Of a stretch of 64,000 bases of DNA, positions 54,382-62,796 are shown piece by piece. The DNA comes from JALYXS01 sp051003795 (GTDB lineage Bacteria; Acidobacteriota; Terriglobia; Bryobacterales; Bryobacteraceae). Under the pieces are notes generated by a model. It had not been told where the DNA came from. It worked only from the letters and a program-made list of their open reading frames with translations, and did not search any database. Made by a program: the position numbers and the translations under genes. The stretch lies in NCBI GenBank assembly GCA_051003795.1, contig JBPCKZ010000244.1, positions 1-64,000 on the forward strand, given 5' to 3'. Numbering within the stretch: the first letter of the stretch is position 1; the number at the start of each line of letters is the position of its first letter.

Positions 54382-55794
54382 TCATTGTTTCCATATTCCC
54401 AACGTTTTGAGAACTTCGGGCGAGGATTCCTCGACCGCGAGGGCCTGATGACACGCGTTGCAATCCTGGCTGATCGTTTTCTTGTCGGCCGCCGCGTGGA
54501 TCTCGTCGTGGCAGCGGAAGCAACCCGGGTAATCGGTGTGACCCAGATTATCGGGATACGTGCTCCAACTGACTTTGAGATCGGGAAATACGTTCTCGTT
54601 GTAGATGCCGAGAACTGCCTGGGCGGCCCGATCGACATCGGCGGAGCGCTTGCCGTACAGTTCTGAATAGCGCTGCCTGTAAAAGCTCGCGAGCCTCGCG
54701 GGAATTGTTTTCTCCGCATCCTCTTGGCTCTTGTATTCGGCTTTCAATAGCTCGACGCTCGCCTTCTTTATGTAGGGAAGATCGGCGGGAATCCTTGCGG
54801 CCGTCATGGCCTTATCGACCGCGCGATCCGGCAGCTCGAACGCGTGCGTCGGCCGGTTGTGGCAATCGACGCACTGCATATCGTATTTCCGAAGAGAAGC
54901 AACGGAACCCGGTTTGGCATCGCTAGATAGATATTGTCTGGTCACGCCAGTGTTGTCGTTACGATACTCGACCCAGGGAATCGTTTGGCGCTTCCGGTCG
55001 GCGGCTGCATAACGCATATGGACGCCGGGGGCCATGTGAGCGCCGTGGATGCCACCGGAGCGTCCGCCGCCTACCGGCAGCGTCAGAACCGTGTAGGACA
55101 ACGTATTGTGTTCATCGTCCTTGTATTTCCGAATCACGCGTAACCGCGGTGGAATCGCCTTCTCGCGCCAGTGGCACTGCTCGCACGTTTCCGATGCCGG
55201 CGCCAGGCGATTGCTCTCCATCGCCGACTCGATGGGCCGAGGATAATTGTTGAAAACCACGCCCGTCAATTGTCTCGTCCCGGCCAGCTTGCTCTTGATC
55301 CAACCTGTCGCGCCGGGTTCCACGTGGCAACCGACACACGCGACCTGCTGATGAGGAGCGCGTTGATGGGCAGTGAACTCGGGCTTCATCACATGACAGG
55401 TCTGTCCGCAGAACTGCACGGTTTCCATGTGTTCCACGGCGCGGTAAGTAACCTGGCTGCCAATTACCGCGTTCAACACGGTCATCGCGGCGAAAAAGAT
55501 TCCGATCCTCCGCAGTGTCGTCCGGCGATCCGGCGCGGCTGCTAATCCGGCCGCGATCCGACGCTTCGCGAGCACCAATCCCACCGGTATCAGGGCTAAG
55601 CCCAGAAAAAATACGAGCGGGATCAAGATAAAGAGCAGCAGACCGATGTAGGGATTCGCCACGTGTCCGCGAATATGCATCGGCAGCAGGAAGAGCCAGG
55701 AAAAACCGGCGGTGGTGACCAGGGCCGCGCCAATCAAGCTCAGCCAGTGACTGGTAAATAACGCCAACACCGGTCGCTGAGGGTCGGGCGTCAT
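54382..55794 (-). CDS. Membrane-anchored NapC/NirT-type multihaem cytochrome
   Basis: 470 aa. Three membrane helices lie in residues ~10-130 (SLIGAALVTTAGFSWLFLL; PYIGLLLFILIPLVFFLGLA; IGIFFAAMTVLNAVIG). Six haem sites follow: CGQTCH (a CX3CH variant, followed by VM as in NrfH/NapC-type quinol-oxidising haem 1), CVGCH, CEQCH, CVDCH, CFRCH and CNACH. This family takes electrons from quinol to periplasmic partners, so it is the likely entry point of the conduit. The ATG at 55794 makes a 4-base overlap with the tetrahaem gene; the upstream frame only shadows it. Confidence 0.92.
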   Translation of the reverse strand: MTPDPQRPVLALFTSHWLSLIGAALVTTAGFSWLFLLPMHIRGHVANPYIGLLLFILIPLVFFLGLALIPVGLVLAKRRIAAGLAAAPDRRTTLRRIGIFFAAMTVLNAVIGSQVTYRAVEHMETVQFCGQTCHVMKPEFTAHQRAPHQQVACVGCHVEPGATGWIKSKLAGTRQLTGVVFNNYPRPIESAMESNRLAPASETCEQCHWREKAIPPRLRVIRKYKDDEHNTLSYTVLTLPVGGGRSGGIHGAHMAPGVHMRYAAADRKRQTIPWVEYRNDNTGVTRQYLSSDAKPGSVASLRKYDMQCVDCHNRPTHAFELPDRAVDKAMTAARIPADLPYIKKASVELLKAEYKSQEDAEKTIPARLASFYRQRYSELYGKRSADVDRAAQAVLGIYNENVFPDLKVSWSTYPDNLGHTDYPGCFRCHDEIHAAADKKTISQDCNACHQALAVEESSPEVLKTLGIWKQ

Positions 55795-56936
55795 TTCGCG
55801 TTTTGTCCTCTCGCATCTCGCATGTTCAGATATGCGATCAGATCGGGCATCTGAGTTCCATCGAATCGCGGCCAGGATAAATTCTTCTCGCGGAAACGGT
55901 TCAGCATCGCCGGACCGTGATGCCAGAGGGCGGTCGCCATCGCAATTCCCGTGAAGGCGCCCGGCCGCTGGGCGAGGCTTGGAGCACCGCCGGCGGGATC
56001 GTCGTGGCACGCCGAGCATTTCTTTGCGGCGAAAACGCGCTTGCCGCGATTTGGGTCGCCGCTATCTTCGAAAAATCGCCGCGCCCACAAATAACTCACC
56101 AGCACCCGCATCCGCTCCACGTCGAGCTGGGGCGGCGGCGCGTGGCGCGCGCCCATCATGGGTTCGTGGTTCCACATCTCGGCGGCAATGCCCGTGAGAG
56201 TTTCGTGCCTTAGCCGCGGCGCCAGAGGGAGCTCGCTCGAATGGCAACCCGCGCATCCGCTCGATAAAAAAATCTCTTTGCCGCCCTGCCCCGCGGTCGT
56301 CCGGAATACTGGGGCTATTTCGCGCGTCGAGGGTAGGTTCCGCAAGTAAACAAGAATATCGGTGAGGTCCTGGGCACTCAATCGGATCCACCCGAGCTTC
56401 CGAAGGTCCATTTCCCGGCTCATGTTCGCGGCATGGTTCCACATGGCGGCAGTGAGCGCGATCGGGCTGTCGAGCGACTCCCATTGGCTCACCGGTTTTG
56501 CCGGCGCCATCGTCACGTCCGTCAGCCCGTGGCACTTCGCGCAGTGCCGCTCCTCAAAAAGCCGTTTGCCCCTTCCGGCGTCACCGGGCTTTTCGAAGAA
56601 GCGCACCGAATAAAAATATGCAAACAGATCCGCCGCCGCTTGCTCATTAAGTTGCTCTTTGAGTCCACCGGGAGAGATCCCGCGTTCCCGCATGGCGGTC
56701 CACATGGCCGGGGCGTGGTTCCACAGCAGGCTCGCGAGAGTCGCGGGGGTATAGTCGCGATCCACGCTTCGGCCCAGATCGGGGCCGACATGGCCGCCTT
56801 TTCCATTCACGCCGTGGCACTCGATGCAGCCCTGCGTTTCGAACAGGCGAGCGCCGCGCGTGGAATCGGCCGCGATAATTTCCGCGCGGGCTGTCGCGGC
56901 GGCCAGAAGAATCAGGCTCCATCGCGCGAGAGTCAT
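55791..56936 (-). CDS. Tetrahaem cytochrome c built from four tandem domains
   Basis: 381 aa with a signal peptide. Four CxxCH sites (CIECH, CAKCH, CAGCH, CSACH) each start a class I-like domain of about 90 residues. Every domain carries the same motif around the expected Met ligand: LWNHAPAMW, MWNHAANMS, MWNHEPMMG, LWHHGPAML. So it is an internal fourfold duplication. Its start overlaps the barrel gene stop by four bases. A periplasmic wire between the inner-membrane NapC-like protein and the decahaem protein is the simplest role. Confidence 0.9.
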   Translation of the reverse strand: MTLARWSLILLAAATARAEIIAADSTRGARLFETQGCIECHGVNGKGGHVGPDLGRSVDRDYTPATLASLLWNHAPAMWTAMRERGISPGGLKEQLNEQAAADLFAYFYSVRFFEKPGDAGRGKRLFEERHCAKCHGLTDVTMAPAKPVSQWESLDSPIALTAAMWNHAANMSREMDLRKLGWIRLSAQDLTDILVYLRNLPSTREIAPVFRTTAGQGGKEIFLSSGCAGCHSSELPLAPRLRHETLTGIAAEMWNHEPMMGARHAPPPQLDVERMRVLVSYLWARRFFEDSGDPNRGKRVFAAKKCSACHDDPAGGAPSLAQRPGAFTGIAMATALWHHGPAMLNRFREKNLSWPRFDGTQMPDLIAYLNMRDARGQNAK

Positions 56937-58861
56937 CGCGTGAACCTCAAACCGGTGGTCACCAGATGCGTTCGGAATCCCTCGTATAGGTAGAAGGATT
57001 CGCCGAAGCCGTAGTAGCGCCATTCGCTGATCCAGGTGAGTTTATTTTTAACCGGCACCGTTAGCTTGGCTACCGGCTGATAATAATTCGTGGGGCGGCT
57101 CCCCGAGGAAATGAAGAACGAGCCCCCGAGAGAAAGTTTGGCGGACCTGAAAGACGTATCGAAAGTCCCTGTCATCTCGTGGGCATTGTCACGGTATAAC
57201 GATCGTTCCGAGTGGAGGTCCTGCGGCGCGAGATAGTTGATATCCGAGCGCAGCGTCGATCGCGTATACCCGCCTTGAATCCCCCACCTCTTGCCGCCAT
57301 CGGGTAGCCACTGGAACGAGAGCGACTCCTGCCGCGACAGAAAGTCATAGTCGATTCCCGGTGTTGGGTTCCGATTATTCAGCAGGTTGACATCCGCCGA
57401 AATGTTGAGCGAGCCGGTGAGTTGGTATCGCGCTCGCGCCCGCACCTTTTGGTAGTCGTGCAAGCTGGTGCGGAAGTAAGTATCGCCGCTGGAGGCGCCT
57501 TCGACGTCGCCGGAAATCGAGAGCTTCTGGCTGGGATGATACGCAAAGCCGCCTAGTCCCACATTGCGATGAAGTTGGCCCCGGTCAATGCCGGCAAGGC
57601 CGCTCAGGGGCAGAACCACGTCATTCGCGTCGCCCCAGACATATCGATAGCCGCCACGCAGAGTAAATCTGGAAGTTACGTCGAATAAAAATTCGACCTG
57701 TTCCTGATTGTAGTTCGTTACCAGCGAGGAAGAAAGGAGTGCATCGGCCGCTTGCGGGAGCGTGGCGGGCAAGAGCGTCTGCCTCGCCACGCTGGACCCC
57801 CCGTCACTCATCCGGTCCGTCAACCATGACTCAAGGATACGAACTCTGCGAAATGGCCGTATCTCCGCGCCGATGCCGCCGGATGTATGCGGCAGGCTCG
57901 CTTCCGAGGCGAGAAGATATTGTTGCCCCGTGTAGAACAGCGCCTGGCTCAGAATCGCGAGATTGCCCGTGTCGAATTGCCGATAGTGAACGTCGGTATT
58001 CGGACGGCTGTAGAGAAATTGCCCGTACAGATCCAGCCAGGATGTTGGACTGGCGGTAACCAACCCTTTGCTATAGATGCTGTCGCCCCGAATTCCGTAG
58101 GATTGCAGCAGGCTACTCAGATATTGTGTTTGTCCCAATAGCGGCGTCGTAACGTTTCCAAGATTGCGGATGGTGGAATTCGAGAAGACGCTCTGGTCGT
58201 CCTTAAACGTGGTGCCGCCTTGCCCCAGAGTGACGTGAACCCGGCGTAGCTCGAATCGAACTCCCGCCCGATAATTGCTCGTGGTGTCGCGTAGGCGGTC
58301 CGGCACCGCGTATTCGTTTGCGTCGCCCACAAACGTGGTTACTCCATTGCCGTAGCCCGAGTCGCGTTCATAAGCGAGGTAAGGGATGAACCAGTTGCCG
58401 GGAAGCAGGTCGAGTTGAAAGCTGCTGAAGCGGCGGTGAGTGTCGAGCGATCGCTCGTCGAGGATAATTCCAAGCGACAACAGCGGATCGGCGAAAGAAG
58501 GCAGATCGTTGAAGTATGCGATGTTCCGGTAGTCGGATGTAAAATCGTACAGTTTGTTCTTCCGCGCATCCACGTGAAGCGTGGAATATGGGTCGTCGCC
58601 CCAATTGTAAGCGCGGAGATCGATCCTGTCGAAAGCGCGCGCCTTCGGATCTGTAATGGTGAACTCAGTACCCAGGAGTTTTGGACCGGAACCGAGATTT
58701 ACGATGCTTCGGTACGTATTCGCGCTGCCGCCGATATCCGTTCTCCACCGGTATCCGAGGTCGATGAATCCCGTTAGCCGCGGTTCGGAAGGCTCGGGCT
58801 TGGGGCTTGGCTCCTGCGCGGCCAGCGGCAACAGCATCGCGACAATCGCAAGAAGTCTCAT
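56933..58861 (-). CDS. MtrB/PioB-like outer-membrane beta-barrel
   Basis: 642 aa from the ATG at 58861 (ATGA overlap with the decahaem gene). Signal peptide MRLLAIVAMLLPLAAQ, then alternating strands rich in Tyr/Phe/Arg across the whole length, as in MtrB/PioB porins that sheath an MtrA-like decahaem wire (DLGYRWRTD, ITDPKARAFDRIDLRAYNWGDDP, NYNQEQVEFLFDVTSRF, WRYYGFGESFYLYEG). No cysteine occurs at all; the N-terminal CxxC of Shewanella MtrB is therefore missing. Placement between two decahaem genes and a tetrahaem gene is the main functional evidence. Confidence 0.82.
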   Translation of the reverse strand: MRLLAIVAMLLPLAAQEPSPKPEPSEPRLTGFIDLGYRWRTDIGGSANTYRSIVNLGSGPKLLGTEFTITDPKARAFDRIDLRAYNWGDDPYSTLHVDARKNKLYDFTSDYRNIAYFNDLPSFADPLLSLGIILDERSLDTHRRFSSFQLDLLPGNWFIPYLAYERDSGYGNGVTTFVGDANEYAVPDRLRDTTSNYRAGVRFELRRVHVTLGQGGTTFKDDQSVFSNSTIRNLGNVTTPLLGQTQYLSSLLQSYGIRGDSIYSKGLVTASPTSWLDLYGQFLYSRPNTDVHYRQFDTGNLAILSQALFYTGQQYLLASEASLPHTSGGIGAEIRPFRRVRILESWLTDRMSDGGSSVARQTLLPATLPQAADALLSSSLVTNYNQEQVEFLFDVTSRFTLRGGYRYVWGDANDVVLPLSGLAGIDRGQLHRNVGLGGFAYHPSQKLSISGDVEGASSGDTYFRTSLHDYQKVRARARYQLTGSLNISADVNLLNNRNPTPGIDYDFLSRQESLSFQWLPDGGKRWGIQGGYTRSTLRSDINYLAPQDLHSERSLYRDNAHEMTGTFDTSFRSAKLSLGGSFFISSGSRPTNYYQPVAKLTVPVKNKLTWISEWRYYGFGESFYLYEGFRTHLVTTGLRFTR

Positions 58862-59757
58862 CGCAAAAGGTTCCGGTCCACGTGGCTCCCGTGGATTTTT
58901 TGATGGCAGATGGTGCAGTTTCGGAATTGCGGAGAACGCAAATCGTGAAAAGCGGGCGGGACCACCCCAAGCGCCGTCCTCGCATTGGTGGAGCTGGGCA
59001 GATTCGCGTGGCATTCCAGGCAAACCAGCCGGACCTCCTGCCGGATCAACATGCGCGGATTGGCGGACCCGTGGGGCTCATGGCAACTCCAACAGCCCTC
59101 AAACCGCACGGGCGCGTGCTCGAACGTGAATGGTCCGCGTTTATCTCCATGGCATTTGAAGCAGCCGGGCTCGTTCGCCGCGAACGTCTGCATCATGCCG
59201 GGCCGGAAGCTTCCATGCGGATTGTGGCAGTCGACGCACGACATGGCGTTCTCCGGTAAGCGATGCTTGAAAGGCCGTTGGAACTGAGCCAATACGTTCC
59301 GATGGCAGCCGGCACACTGCTCGTTGATCGCCGCCGGTTTGCGCGCAACCAGCCCGAAAGGCCCGTTCGCGTGGATCTTATGACAGGTGGCGCACGCCAC
59401 GAGGTTTCGGGCATGGCTGCTCTGGATGCGGCCCACGTGCGTCGGCCTGTTCAGATGACATGTCAGGCAGCTGCGGTCCGCTTGTGCCGGCGCGAGCTTG
59501 ACCGGATTCCGGATGTCCGCGGCGGAGGTCGATTCCGCATGTTTCGCTCCCCGCCCGTGACACGATTCGCACGCTCTTTCCACGCCGCGATGCGGATTCT
59601 TCTCGAACGCCTTCCCGATATCCTCGTGGCACGTGAGGCAGGCCTCCGCTCCCACGTAGCCCGGCTGCTGAGCCCGCGCGTTTGCGGCCAACGCCAGCAT
59701 CCCGAGCGCGATCGGCACCGAAGCCCGGCTTTTAATATTGCGCGTGTACTTTGCCAA
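58858..59757 (-). CDS. DmsE/MtrA-like periplasmic decahaem cytochrome c
   Basis: 299 aa with a signal peptide. Ten CxxCH sites can be counted: CLTCH, CESCH, CLTCH, CATCH, CAGCH, CVDCH, CFKCH, CWSCH, CLECH, CTICH. Length and number match DmsE/MtrA-type proteins that span the outer membrane within an MtrB-like porin. The start is a TTG at 59757, inside the end of the OmcA-like gene (26-base overlap); GTG at 59718 is an alternative but shortens the signal. Confidence 0.93.
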   Translation of the reverse strand: MAKYTRNIKSRASVPIALGMLALAANARAQQPGYVGAEACLTCHEDIGKAFEKNPHRGVERACESCHGRGAKHAESTSAADIRNPVKLAPAQADRSCLTCHLNRPTHVGRIQSSHARNLVACATCHKIHANGPFGLVARKPAAINEQCAGCHRNVLAQFQRPFKHRLPENAMSCVDCHNPHGSFRPGMMQTFAANEPGCFKCHGDKRGPFTFEHAPVRFEGCWSCHEPHGSANPRMLIRQEVRLVCLECHANLPSSTNARTALGVVPPAFHDLRSPQFRNCTICHQKIHGSHVDRNLLR

Positions 59758-61834
59758 CGTTGAAATCGCCGCTTTGACCGTGACAGACCTCGCAGCTTTC
59801 CCCCAGTGTCGTGGTGTTGGCGAGCGCGTGAGAGGCGGCGGGTATCGTAACGTGACATGCCGTGCAGGCGGCAGTGACCGGCTGCACGGGGTTGATCGGC
59901 CCTTGCGGATCCATCACCGCGTTCAAACCCGTTGGCAGGTTCTGCTCGCTGCCTTTCACATGGCACATCGAACAGTTGCGCGTGTCGCCGGGACTGCCTT
60001 GCGGGCTCATCGCGGGATAGCGGACATCGGTGAAATCGTTATGGCTTCCCCCGAAGCCCACGATCGTGAAGCTCTTGTTATCGGCCTTGAGGTTTTCGCC
60101 GGTATGAATCCGGTGGATCATGAAATCGAAATCGATTCCTTGAGGAGGCAGGGCCTTATCGGCCGGGTTCGTCGCATTCACTCGTTGACTCGCGTCGGTG
60201 TTCGAAGGGTTGTGGCACAAGACGCAATATTGAGTCTGGTTGCGGAGCGTTCCATGCACCGAAAGCATCGTGTGGCACTGGTTGCAGTTGTCGATATCGA
60301 CCACCGTCCGCCGGGGCTGAACTGCCGAGCCGTCCACGGAGAAATCGACTACCTTGTTGATGGCGCCATAAGTTACGATCATCTGCTTGGTTGTGTTGGG
60401 CAGTAGCGTTTCGGTGCGGCGCGCCTCAATGCCCACGGAGTAAGTCCCGGTTGCACCCGCTGGAACGGCGTGCTGGAAGGTGTAGCTGCACGCCCCATCG
60501 CCGCCGCAACTCGCGCCGGTGGCGCTTTCCGTGACATAGCCGTTGGTCGTCACGTCGCTCCCAAAATTGGTATAGCCGAAATCGGACGTTGGACCGGCCA
60601 TGGTCAGCGAAACGGCGCCGAGCCGCGATAGCGGGACCGGCTGGCCGTTATTGTCTTTCACGCTAAAAGCGACGGTAGGCGATTGACCCGCCGCTCCGTT
60701 GGTTACGCCCGCGAGATTCGCGACGATTCCCGACAGCATTCTCGATTCCGTCGGAACCACGTGCGCCCCTTTAATCGAAGCGTCGAAATCCAACTCTCCC
60801 TGCCCAACGTGGCAGGTCGAGCACTGGTTGTCGCTGATCTGGGGTCCGCCCGCGTGATTAGCGCCACTAGCGAAGTTGACGTCGTCGTGACAGGAACCGC
60901 AGGCGGCGCGAGTGGGGTTCGTAAGATACGCGGTCGCCTGCTTCGCGCCCGTATTCTGGTCATGGCACGACTCGCAGCGGCGCGGGTCGGATGGATAGAC
61001 GACCGTCGACCAGTCATTCACCGAATTCATGAAACCGACGATCCGATACGGCTTCCCGGCTTGCACGCTGGGTAACTGCGAACCCATGTGAATCTTATGA
61101 GCCATGACCTTCAAATCGATGGTGTTTCCCGTATTCGGGTCGACGGTTTGCGGCGTATGGCACAACACGCACATCTCAATGCCCCGGCGCGAGCCTCCGT
61201 GAGCGGATAGCTGGTCGTGGCACTTGTCGCAGCTTTGCGTTTTGATTACATCCCGAACATTGGCGACCGGCGAACCATTCGGAACGAAATTGAATGTTGT
61301 GCCGGCGTAGTTGACGCCGAGGTTGAATTCAGCAAGATTGCGCGATCCGTAGATTCCGATGGTGTGCGTGGCGGAGGCATCGAATCCCGATGGGGCCTTG
61401 GTGTGGAATACATATTGATACTGTCCCTCCGCGATCTTGGTCGTCGTTCCGCCCGTGTCCGAGCCGGCTTGGTTCACTGTTCCGCCGACCGCGCCCGTGG
61501 CGGGCCGCGTTGTATAGGCAACATACTGTTCTTGGCCGCTAGGGATGTACGAGGCTACAAAACTCAGTGAGATCGCACCCGGCGTGTTGATACCCGCTGT
61601 ATCGAGCGGCAATCCCTTCGGGTCCGCCACCGTGAAGACCACTGTGATGGCGCCATCGGCGGCGACTTGGGCGGAATTGATGGCGAGCGCGAGACCTGGC
61701 CGGACGAAGTCGACCGTGGCGGCGTCCGCGTAGTACGCCTTGTGCCTTCGCGTGAATGGGCTTTTTGATGCGGCTCCAAGCGCGATCGCCGCGAACGACA
61801 GTACCAACCCAAACCGAAGTCTTCTGATGGGCAT
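59732..61834 (-). CDS. OmcA/MtrC-family decahaem cytochrome c
   Basis: 700 aa from the ATG at 61834, which has GGAGGA six bases upstream. Two pentahaem modules are separated by beta domains: CDKCH, CVLCH, CESCH, CGSCH, CSTCH, then CNQCH, CVLCH, CSMCH, CTACH, CEVCH. MAHKIHMG and MIHRIHTGEN, the paired His motifs of this family, recur once per module. In Shewanella such proteins reduce metals on the cell surface. No lipobox Cys follows the signal region (SFAAIALGAASKSPF), unlike MtrC/OmcA. It is the first gene of the operon. Confidence 0.93.
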   Translation of the reverse strand: MPIRRLRFGLVLSFAAIALGAASKSPFTRRHKAYYADAATVDFVRPGLALAINSAQVAADGAITVVFTVADPKGLPLDTAGINTPGAISLSFVASYIPSGQEQYVAYTTRPATGAVGGTVNQAGSDTGGTTTKIAEGQYQYVFHTKAPSGFDASATHTIGIYGSRNLAEFNLGVNYAGTTFNFVPNGSPVANVRDVIKTQSCDKCHDQLSAHGGSRRGIEMCVLCHTPQTVDPNTGNTIDLKVMAHKIHMGSQLPSVQAGKPYRIVGFMNSVNDWSTVVYPSDPRRCESCHDQNTGAKQATAYLTNPTRAACGSCHDDVNFASGANHAGGPQISDNQCSTCHVGQGELDFDASIKGAHVVPTESRMLSGIVANLAGVTNGAAGQSPTVAFSVKDNNGQPVPLSRLGAVSLTMAGPTSDFGYTNFGSDVTTNGYVTESATGASCGGDGACSYTFQHAVPAGATGTYSVGIEARRTETLLPNTTKQMIVTYGAINKVVDFSVDGSAVQPRRTVVDIDNCNQCHTMLSVHGTLRNQTQYCVLCHNPSNTDASQRVNATNPADKALPPQGIDFDFMIHRIHTGENLKADNKSFTIVGFGGSHNDFTDVRYPAMSPQGSPGDTRNCSMCHVKGSEQNLPTGLNAVMDPQGPINPVQPVTAACTACHVTIPAASHALANTTTLGESCEVCHGQSGDFNVGKVHAQY

Positions 61835-62058
61835 CGGAAATCCTCCGCTCACGTCGAGATTTGTCAAGCCAGACTCTAGGCGAACGCGGTTTGGCGTTGT
61901 ACCAACACAATCGTGCTTACATCAATCAAGGTAAGCTTTGGTACCCAGGAAAGCAAGGGATTTCCCTGTATAGGTCATCGCTGGCTATGCGGGGGCGCTC
62001 TTAATTTCAATAATTTCAATAGCGACGTGAATCGCTGATATACTGATACTTCCCGGCC
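61835..62058. other. Divergent region between the conduit operon and yceD
   Basis: 224 bases. Near the yceD start, TATACT (62039-62044) is a good -10 with a weak -35. On the minus strand a TTGACA lies at about 61861-61866 (read as tgtcaa on plus) but too close to the OmcA-like start for a standard promoter. Two short copies of ttggtac-like sequence (near 61895 and 61937) may be binding sites. No ORF. Confidence 0.4.
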
Positions 62059-62586
62059 ATGTTGCTCAGTGTGAAGGAGATGGAAGTAAAGAAGATCCGT
62101 TTCGACGAGGTCTTCAAACCGGGGCAAATCGATTTCGCCGATTCGGAAGTGCGCCAGGTGACTCCGCTGCATGCTTCGGGGCAAGCGGAACTGCTGCCGA
62201 ACACGGATGGCGAGGTCAGGATTCAGGGCCGGATCGAAGTCACCATGGAAGCGGAATGCGACCGCTGCCTGACTGGACTCGCGACATTCCCGGTGGATGC
62301 GCGGTTCGATCTGTTTTACGAGCCGAACTCGGCGGTTGCCGGTCTCGAAGAGATCGCCATCGACGAAGGCGAGGCCGAGATTGGTTTCTATCAGGGCGCC
62401 GGGCTGGAGCTCGAAGATATTTTGCGGGAGCAGGTGCTCTTATTGCTCCCGATGCAGCGAGTTTGCGGCGGCGATTGCAAGGGAATTTGTCCGATTTGCG
62501 GCAAGAACCGCAACGAGACAGTTTGTCATTGTACGGTGGCGCCGGCGGACGACCGCTGGAACGCGCTTCGAAATTTGAATATTTGA
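62059..62586 (+). CDS. YceD family (DUF177) protein
   Basis: 175 aa. The C-terminal half has the family's CPICGKNRNETVCHC cluster and LPMQRVCGGDCKGIC; the N-terminus has a beta-barrel-like region. DUF177 proteins are usually encoded just before rpmF, as here, and are linked to ribosomal RNA synthesis. The ATG at 62059 is close to the TATACT -10, giving a very short leader; ATG at 62080 is possible but has no properly spaced ribosome-binding site. Confidence 0.9.
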   Translation: MLLSVKEMEVKKIRFDEVFKPGQIDFADSEVRQVTPLHASGQAELLPNTDGEVRIQGRIEVTMEAECDRCLTGLATFPVDARFDLFYEPNSAVAGLEEIAIDEGEAEIGFYQGAGLELEDILREQVLLLLPMQRVCGGDCKGICPICGKNRNETVCHCTVAPADDRWNALRNLNI

Positions 62587-62596
62587 GGTCAGTAAG

Positions 62597-62779
62597 ATGC
62601 CGAATCCGAAACGTAGACACTCCGCCGCGCGCACCGGAAAACGCCGCGCGCACGACGCCTTGAAGAAGACTGGCGTCTCGGAATGCCCCAATTGCCACGA
62701 GCAAAAGTTGCCCCACCGGGTCTGCCCCAATTGCGGCCAATATAAAGGCCGGGACGTCATCGAAGTAGCGGAACAGTAG
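62597..62779 (+). CDS. rpmF: 50S ribosomal protein L32
   Basis: 60 aa. PNPKRRHSAARTGKRRAH is the typical start, followed by a CPNCHEQK...CPNCGQYKG zinc ribbon. It is between yceD and plsX in the classical yceD-rpmF-plsX order, ten bases after yceD. Confidence 0.97.
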   Translation: MPNPKRRHSAARTGKRRAHDALKKTGVSECPNCHEQKLPHRVCPNCGQYKGRDVIEVAEQ

Positions 62780-62796
62780 CTTCCCTGCCCTCCCCC

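Noticed and set aside
55795..56019. Upstream extension of the NapC/NirT-like frame
   Set aside because: Arg-rich antisense-like sequence over the tetrahaem gene; the ATG at 55794 fits the overlap pattern of the operon.
58862..59023. Upstream extension of the MtrB-like frame
   Set aside because: Lacks a signal peptide and overlaps the decahaem gene; ATG at 58861 gives a proper signal.
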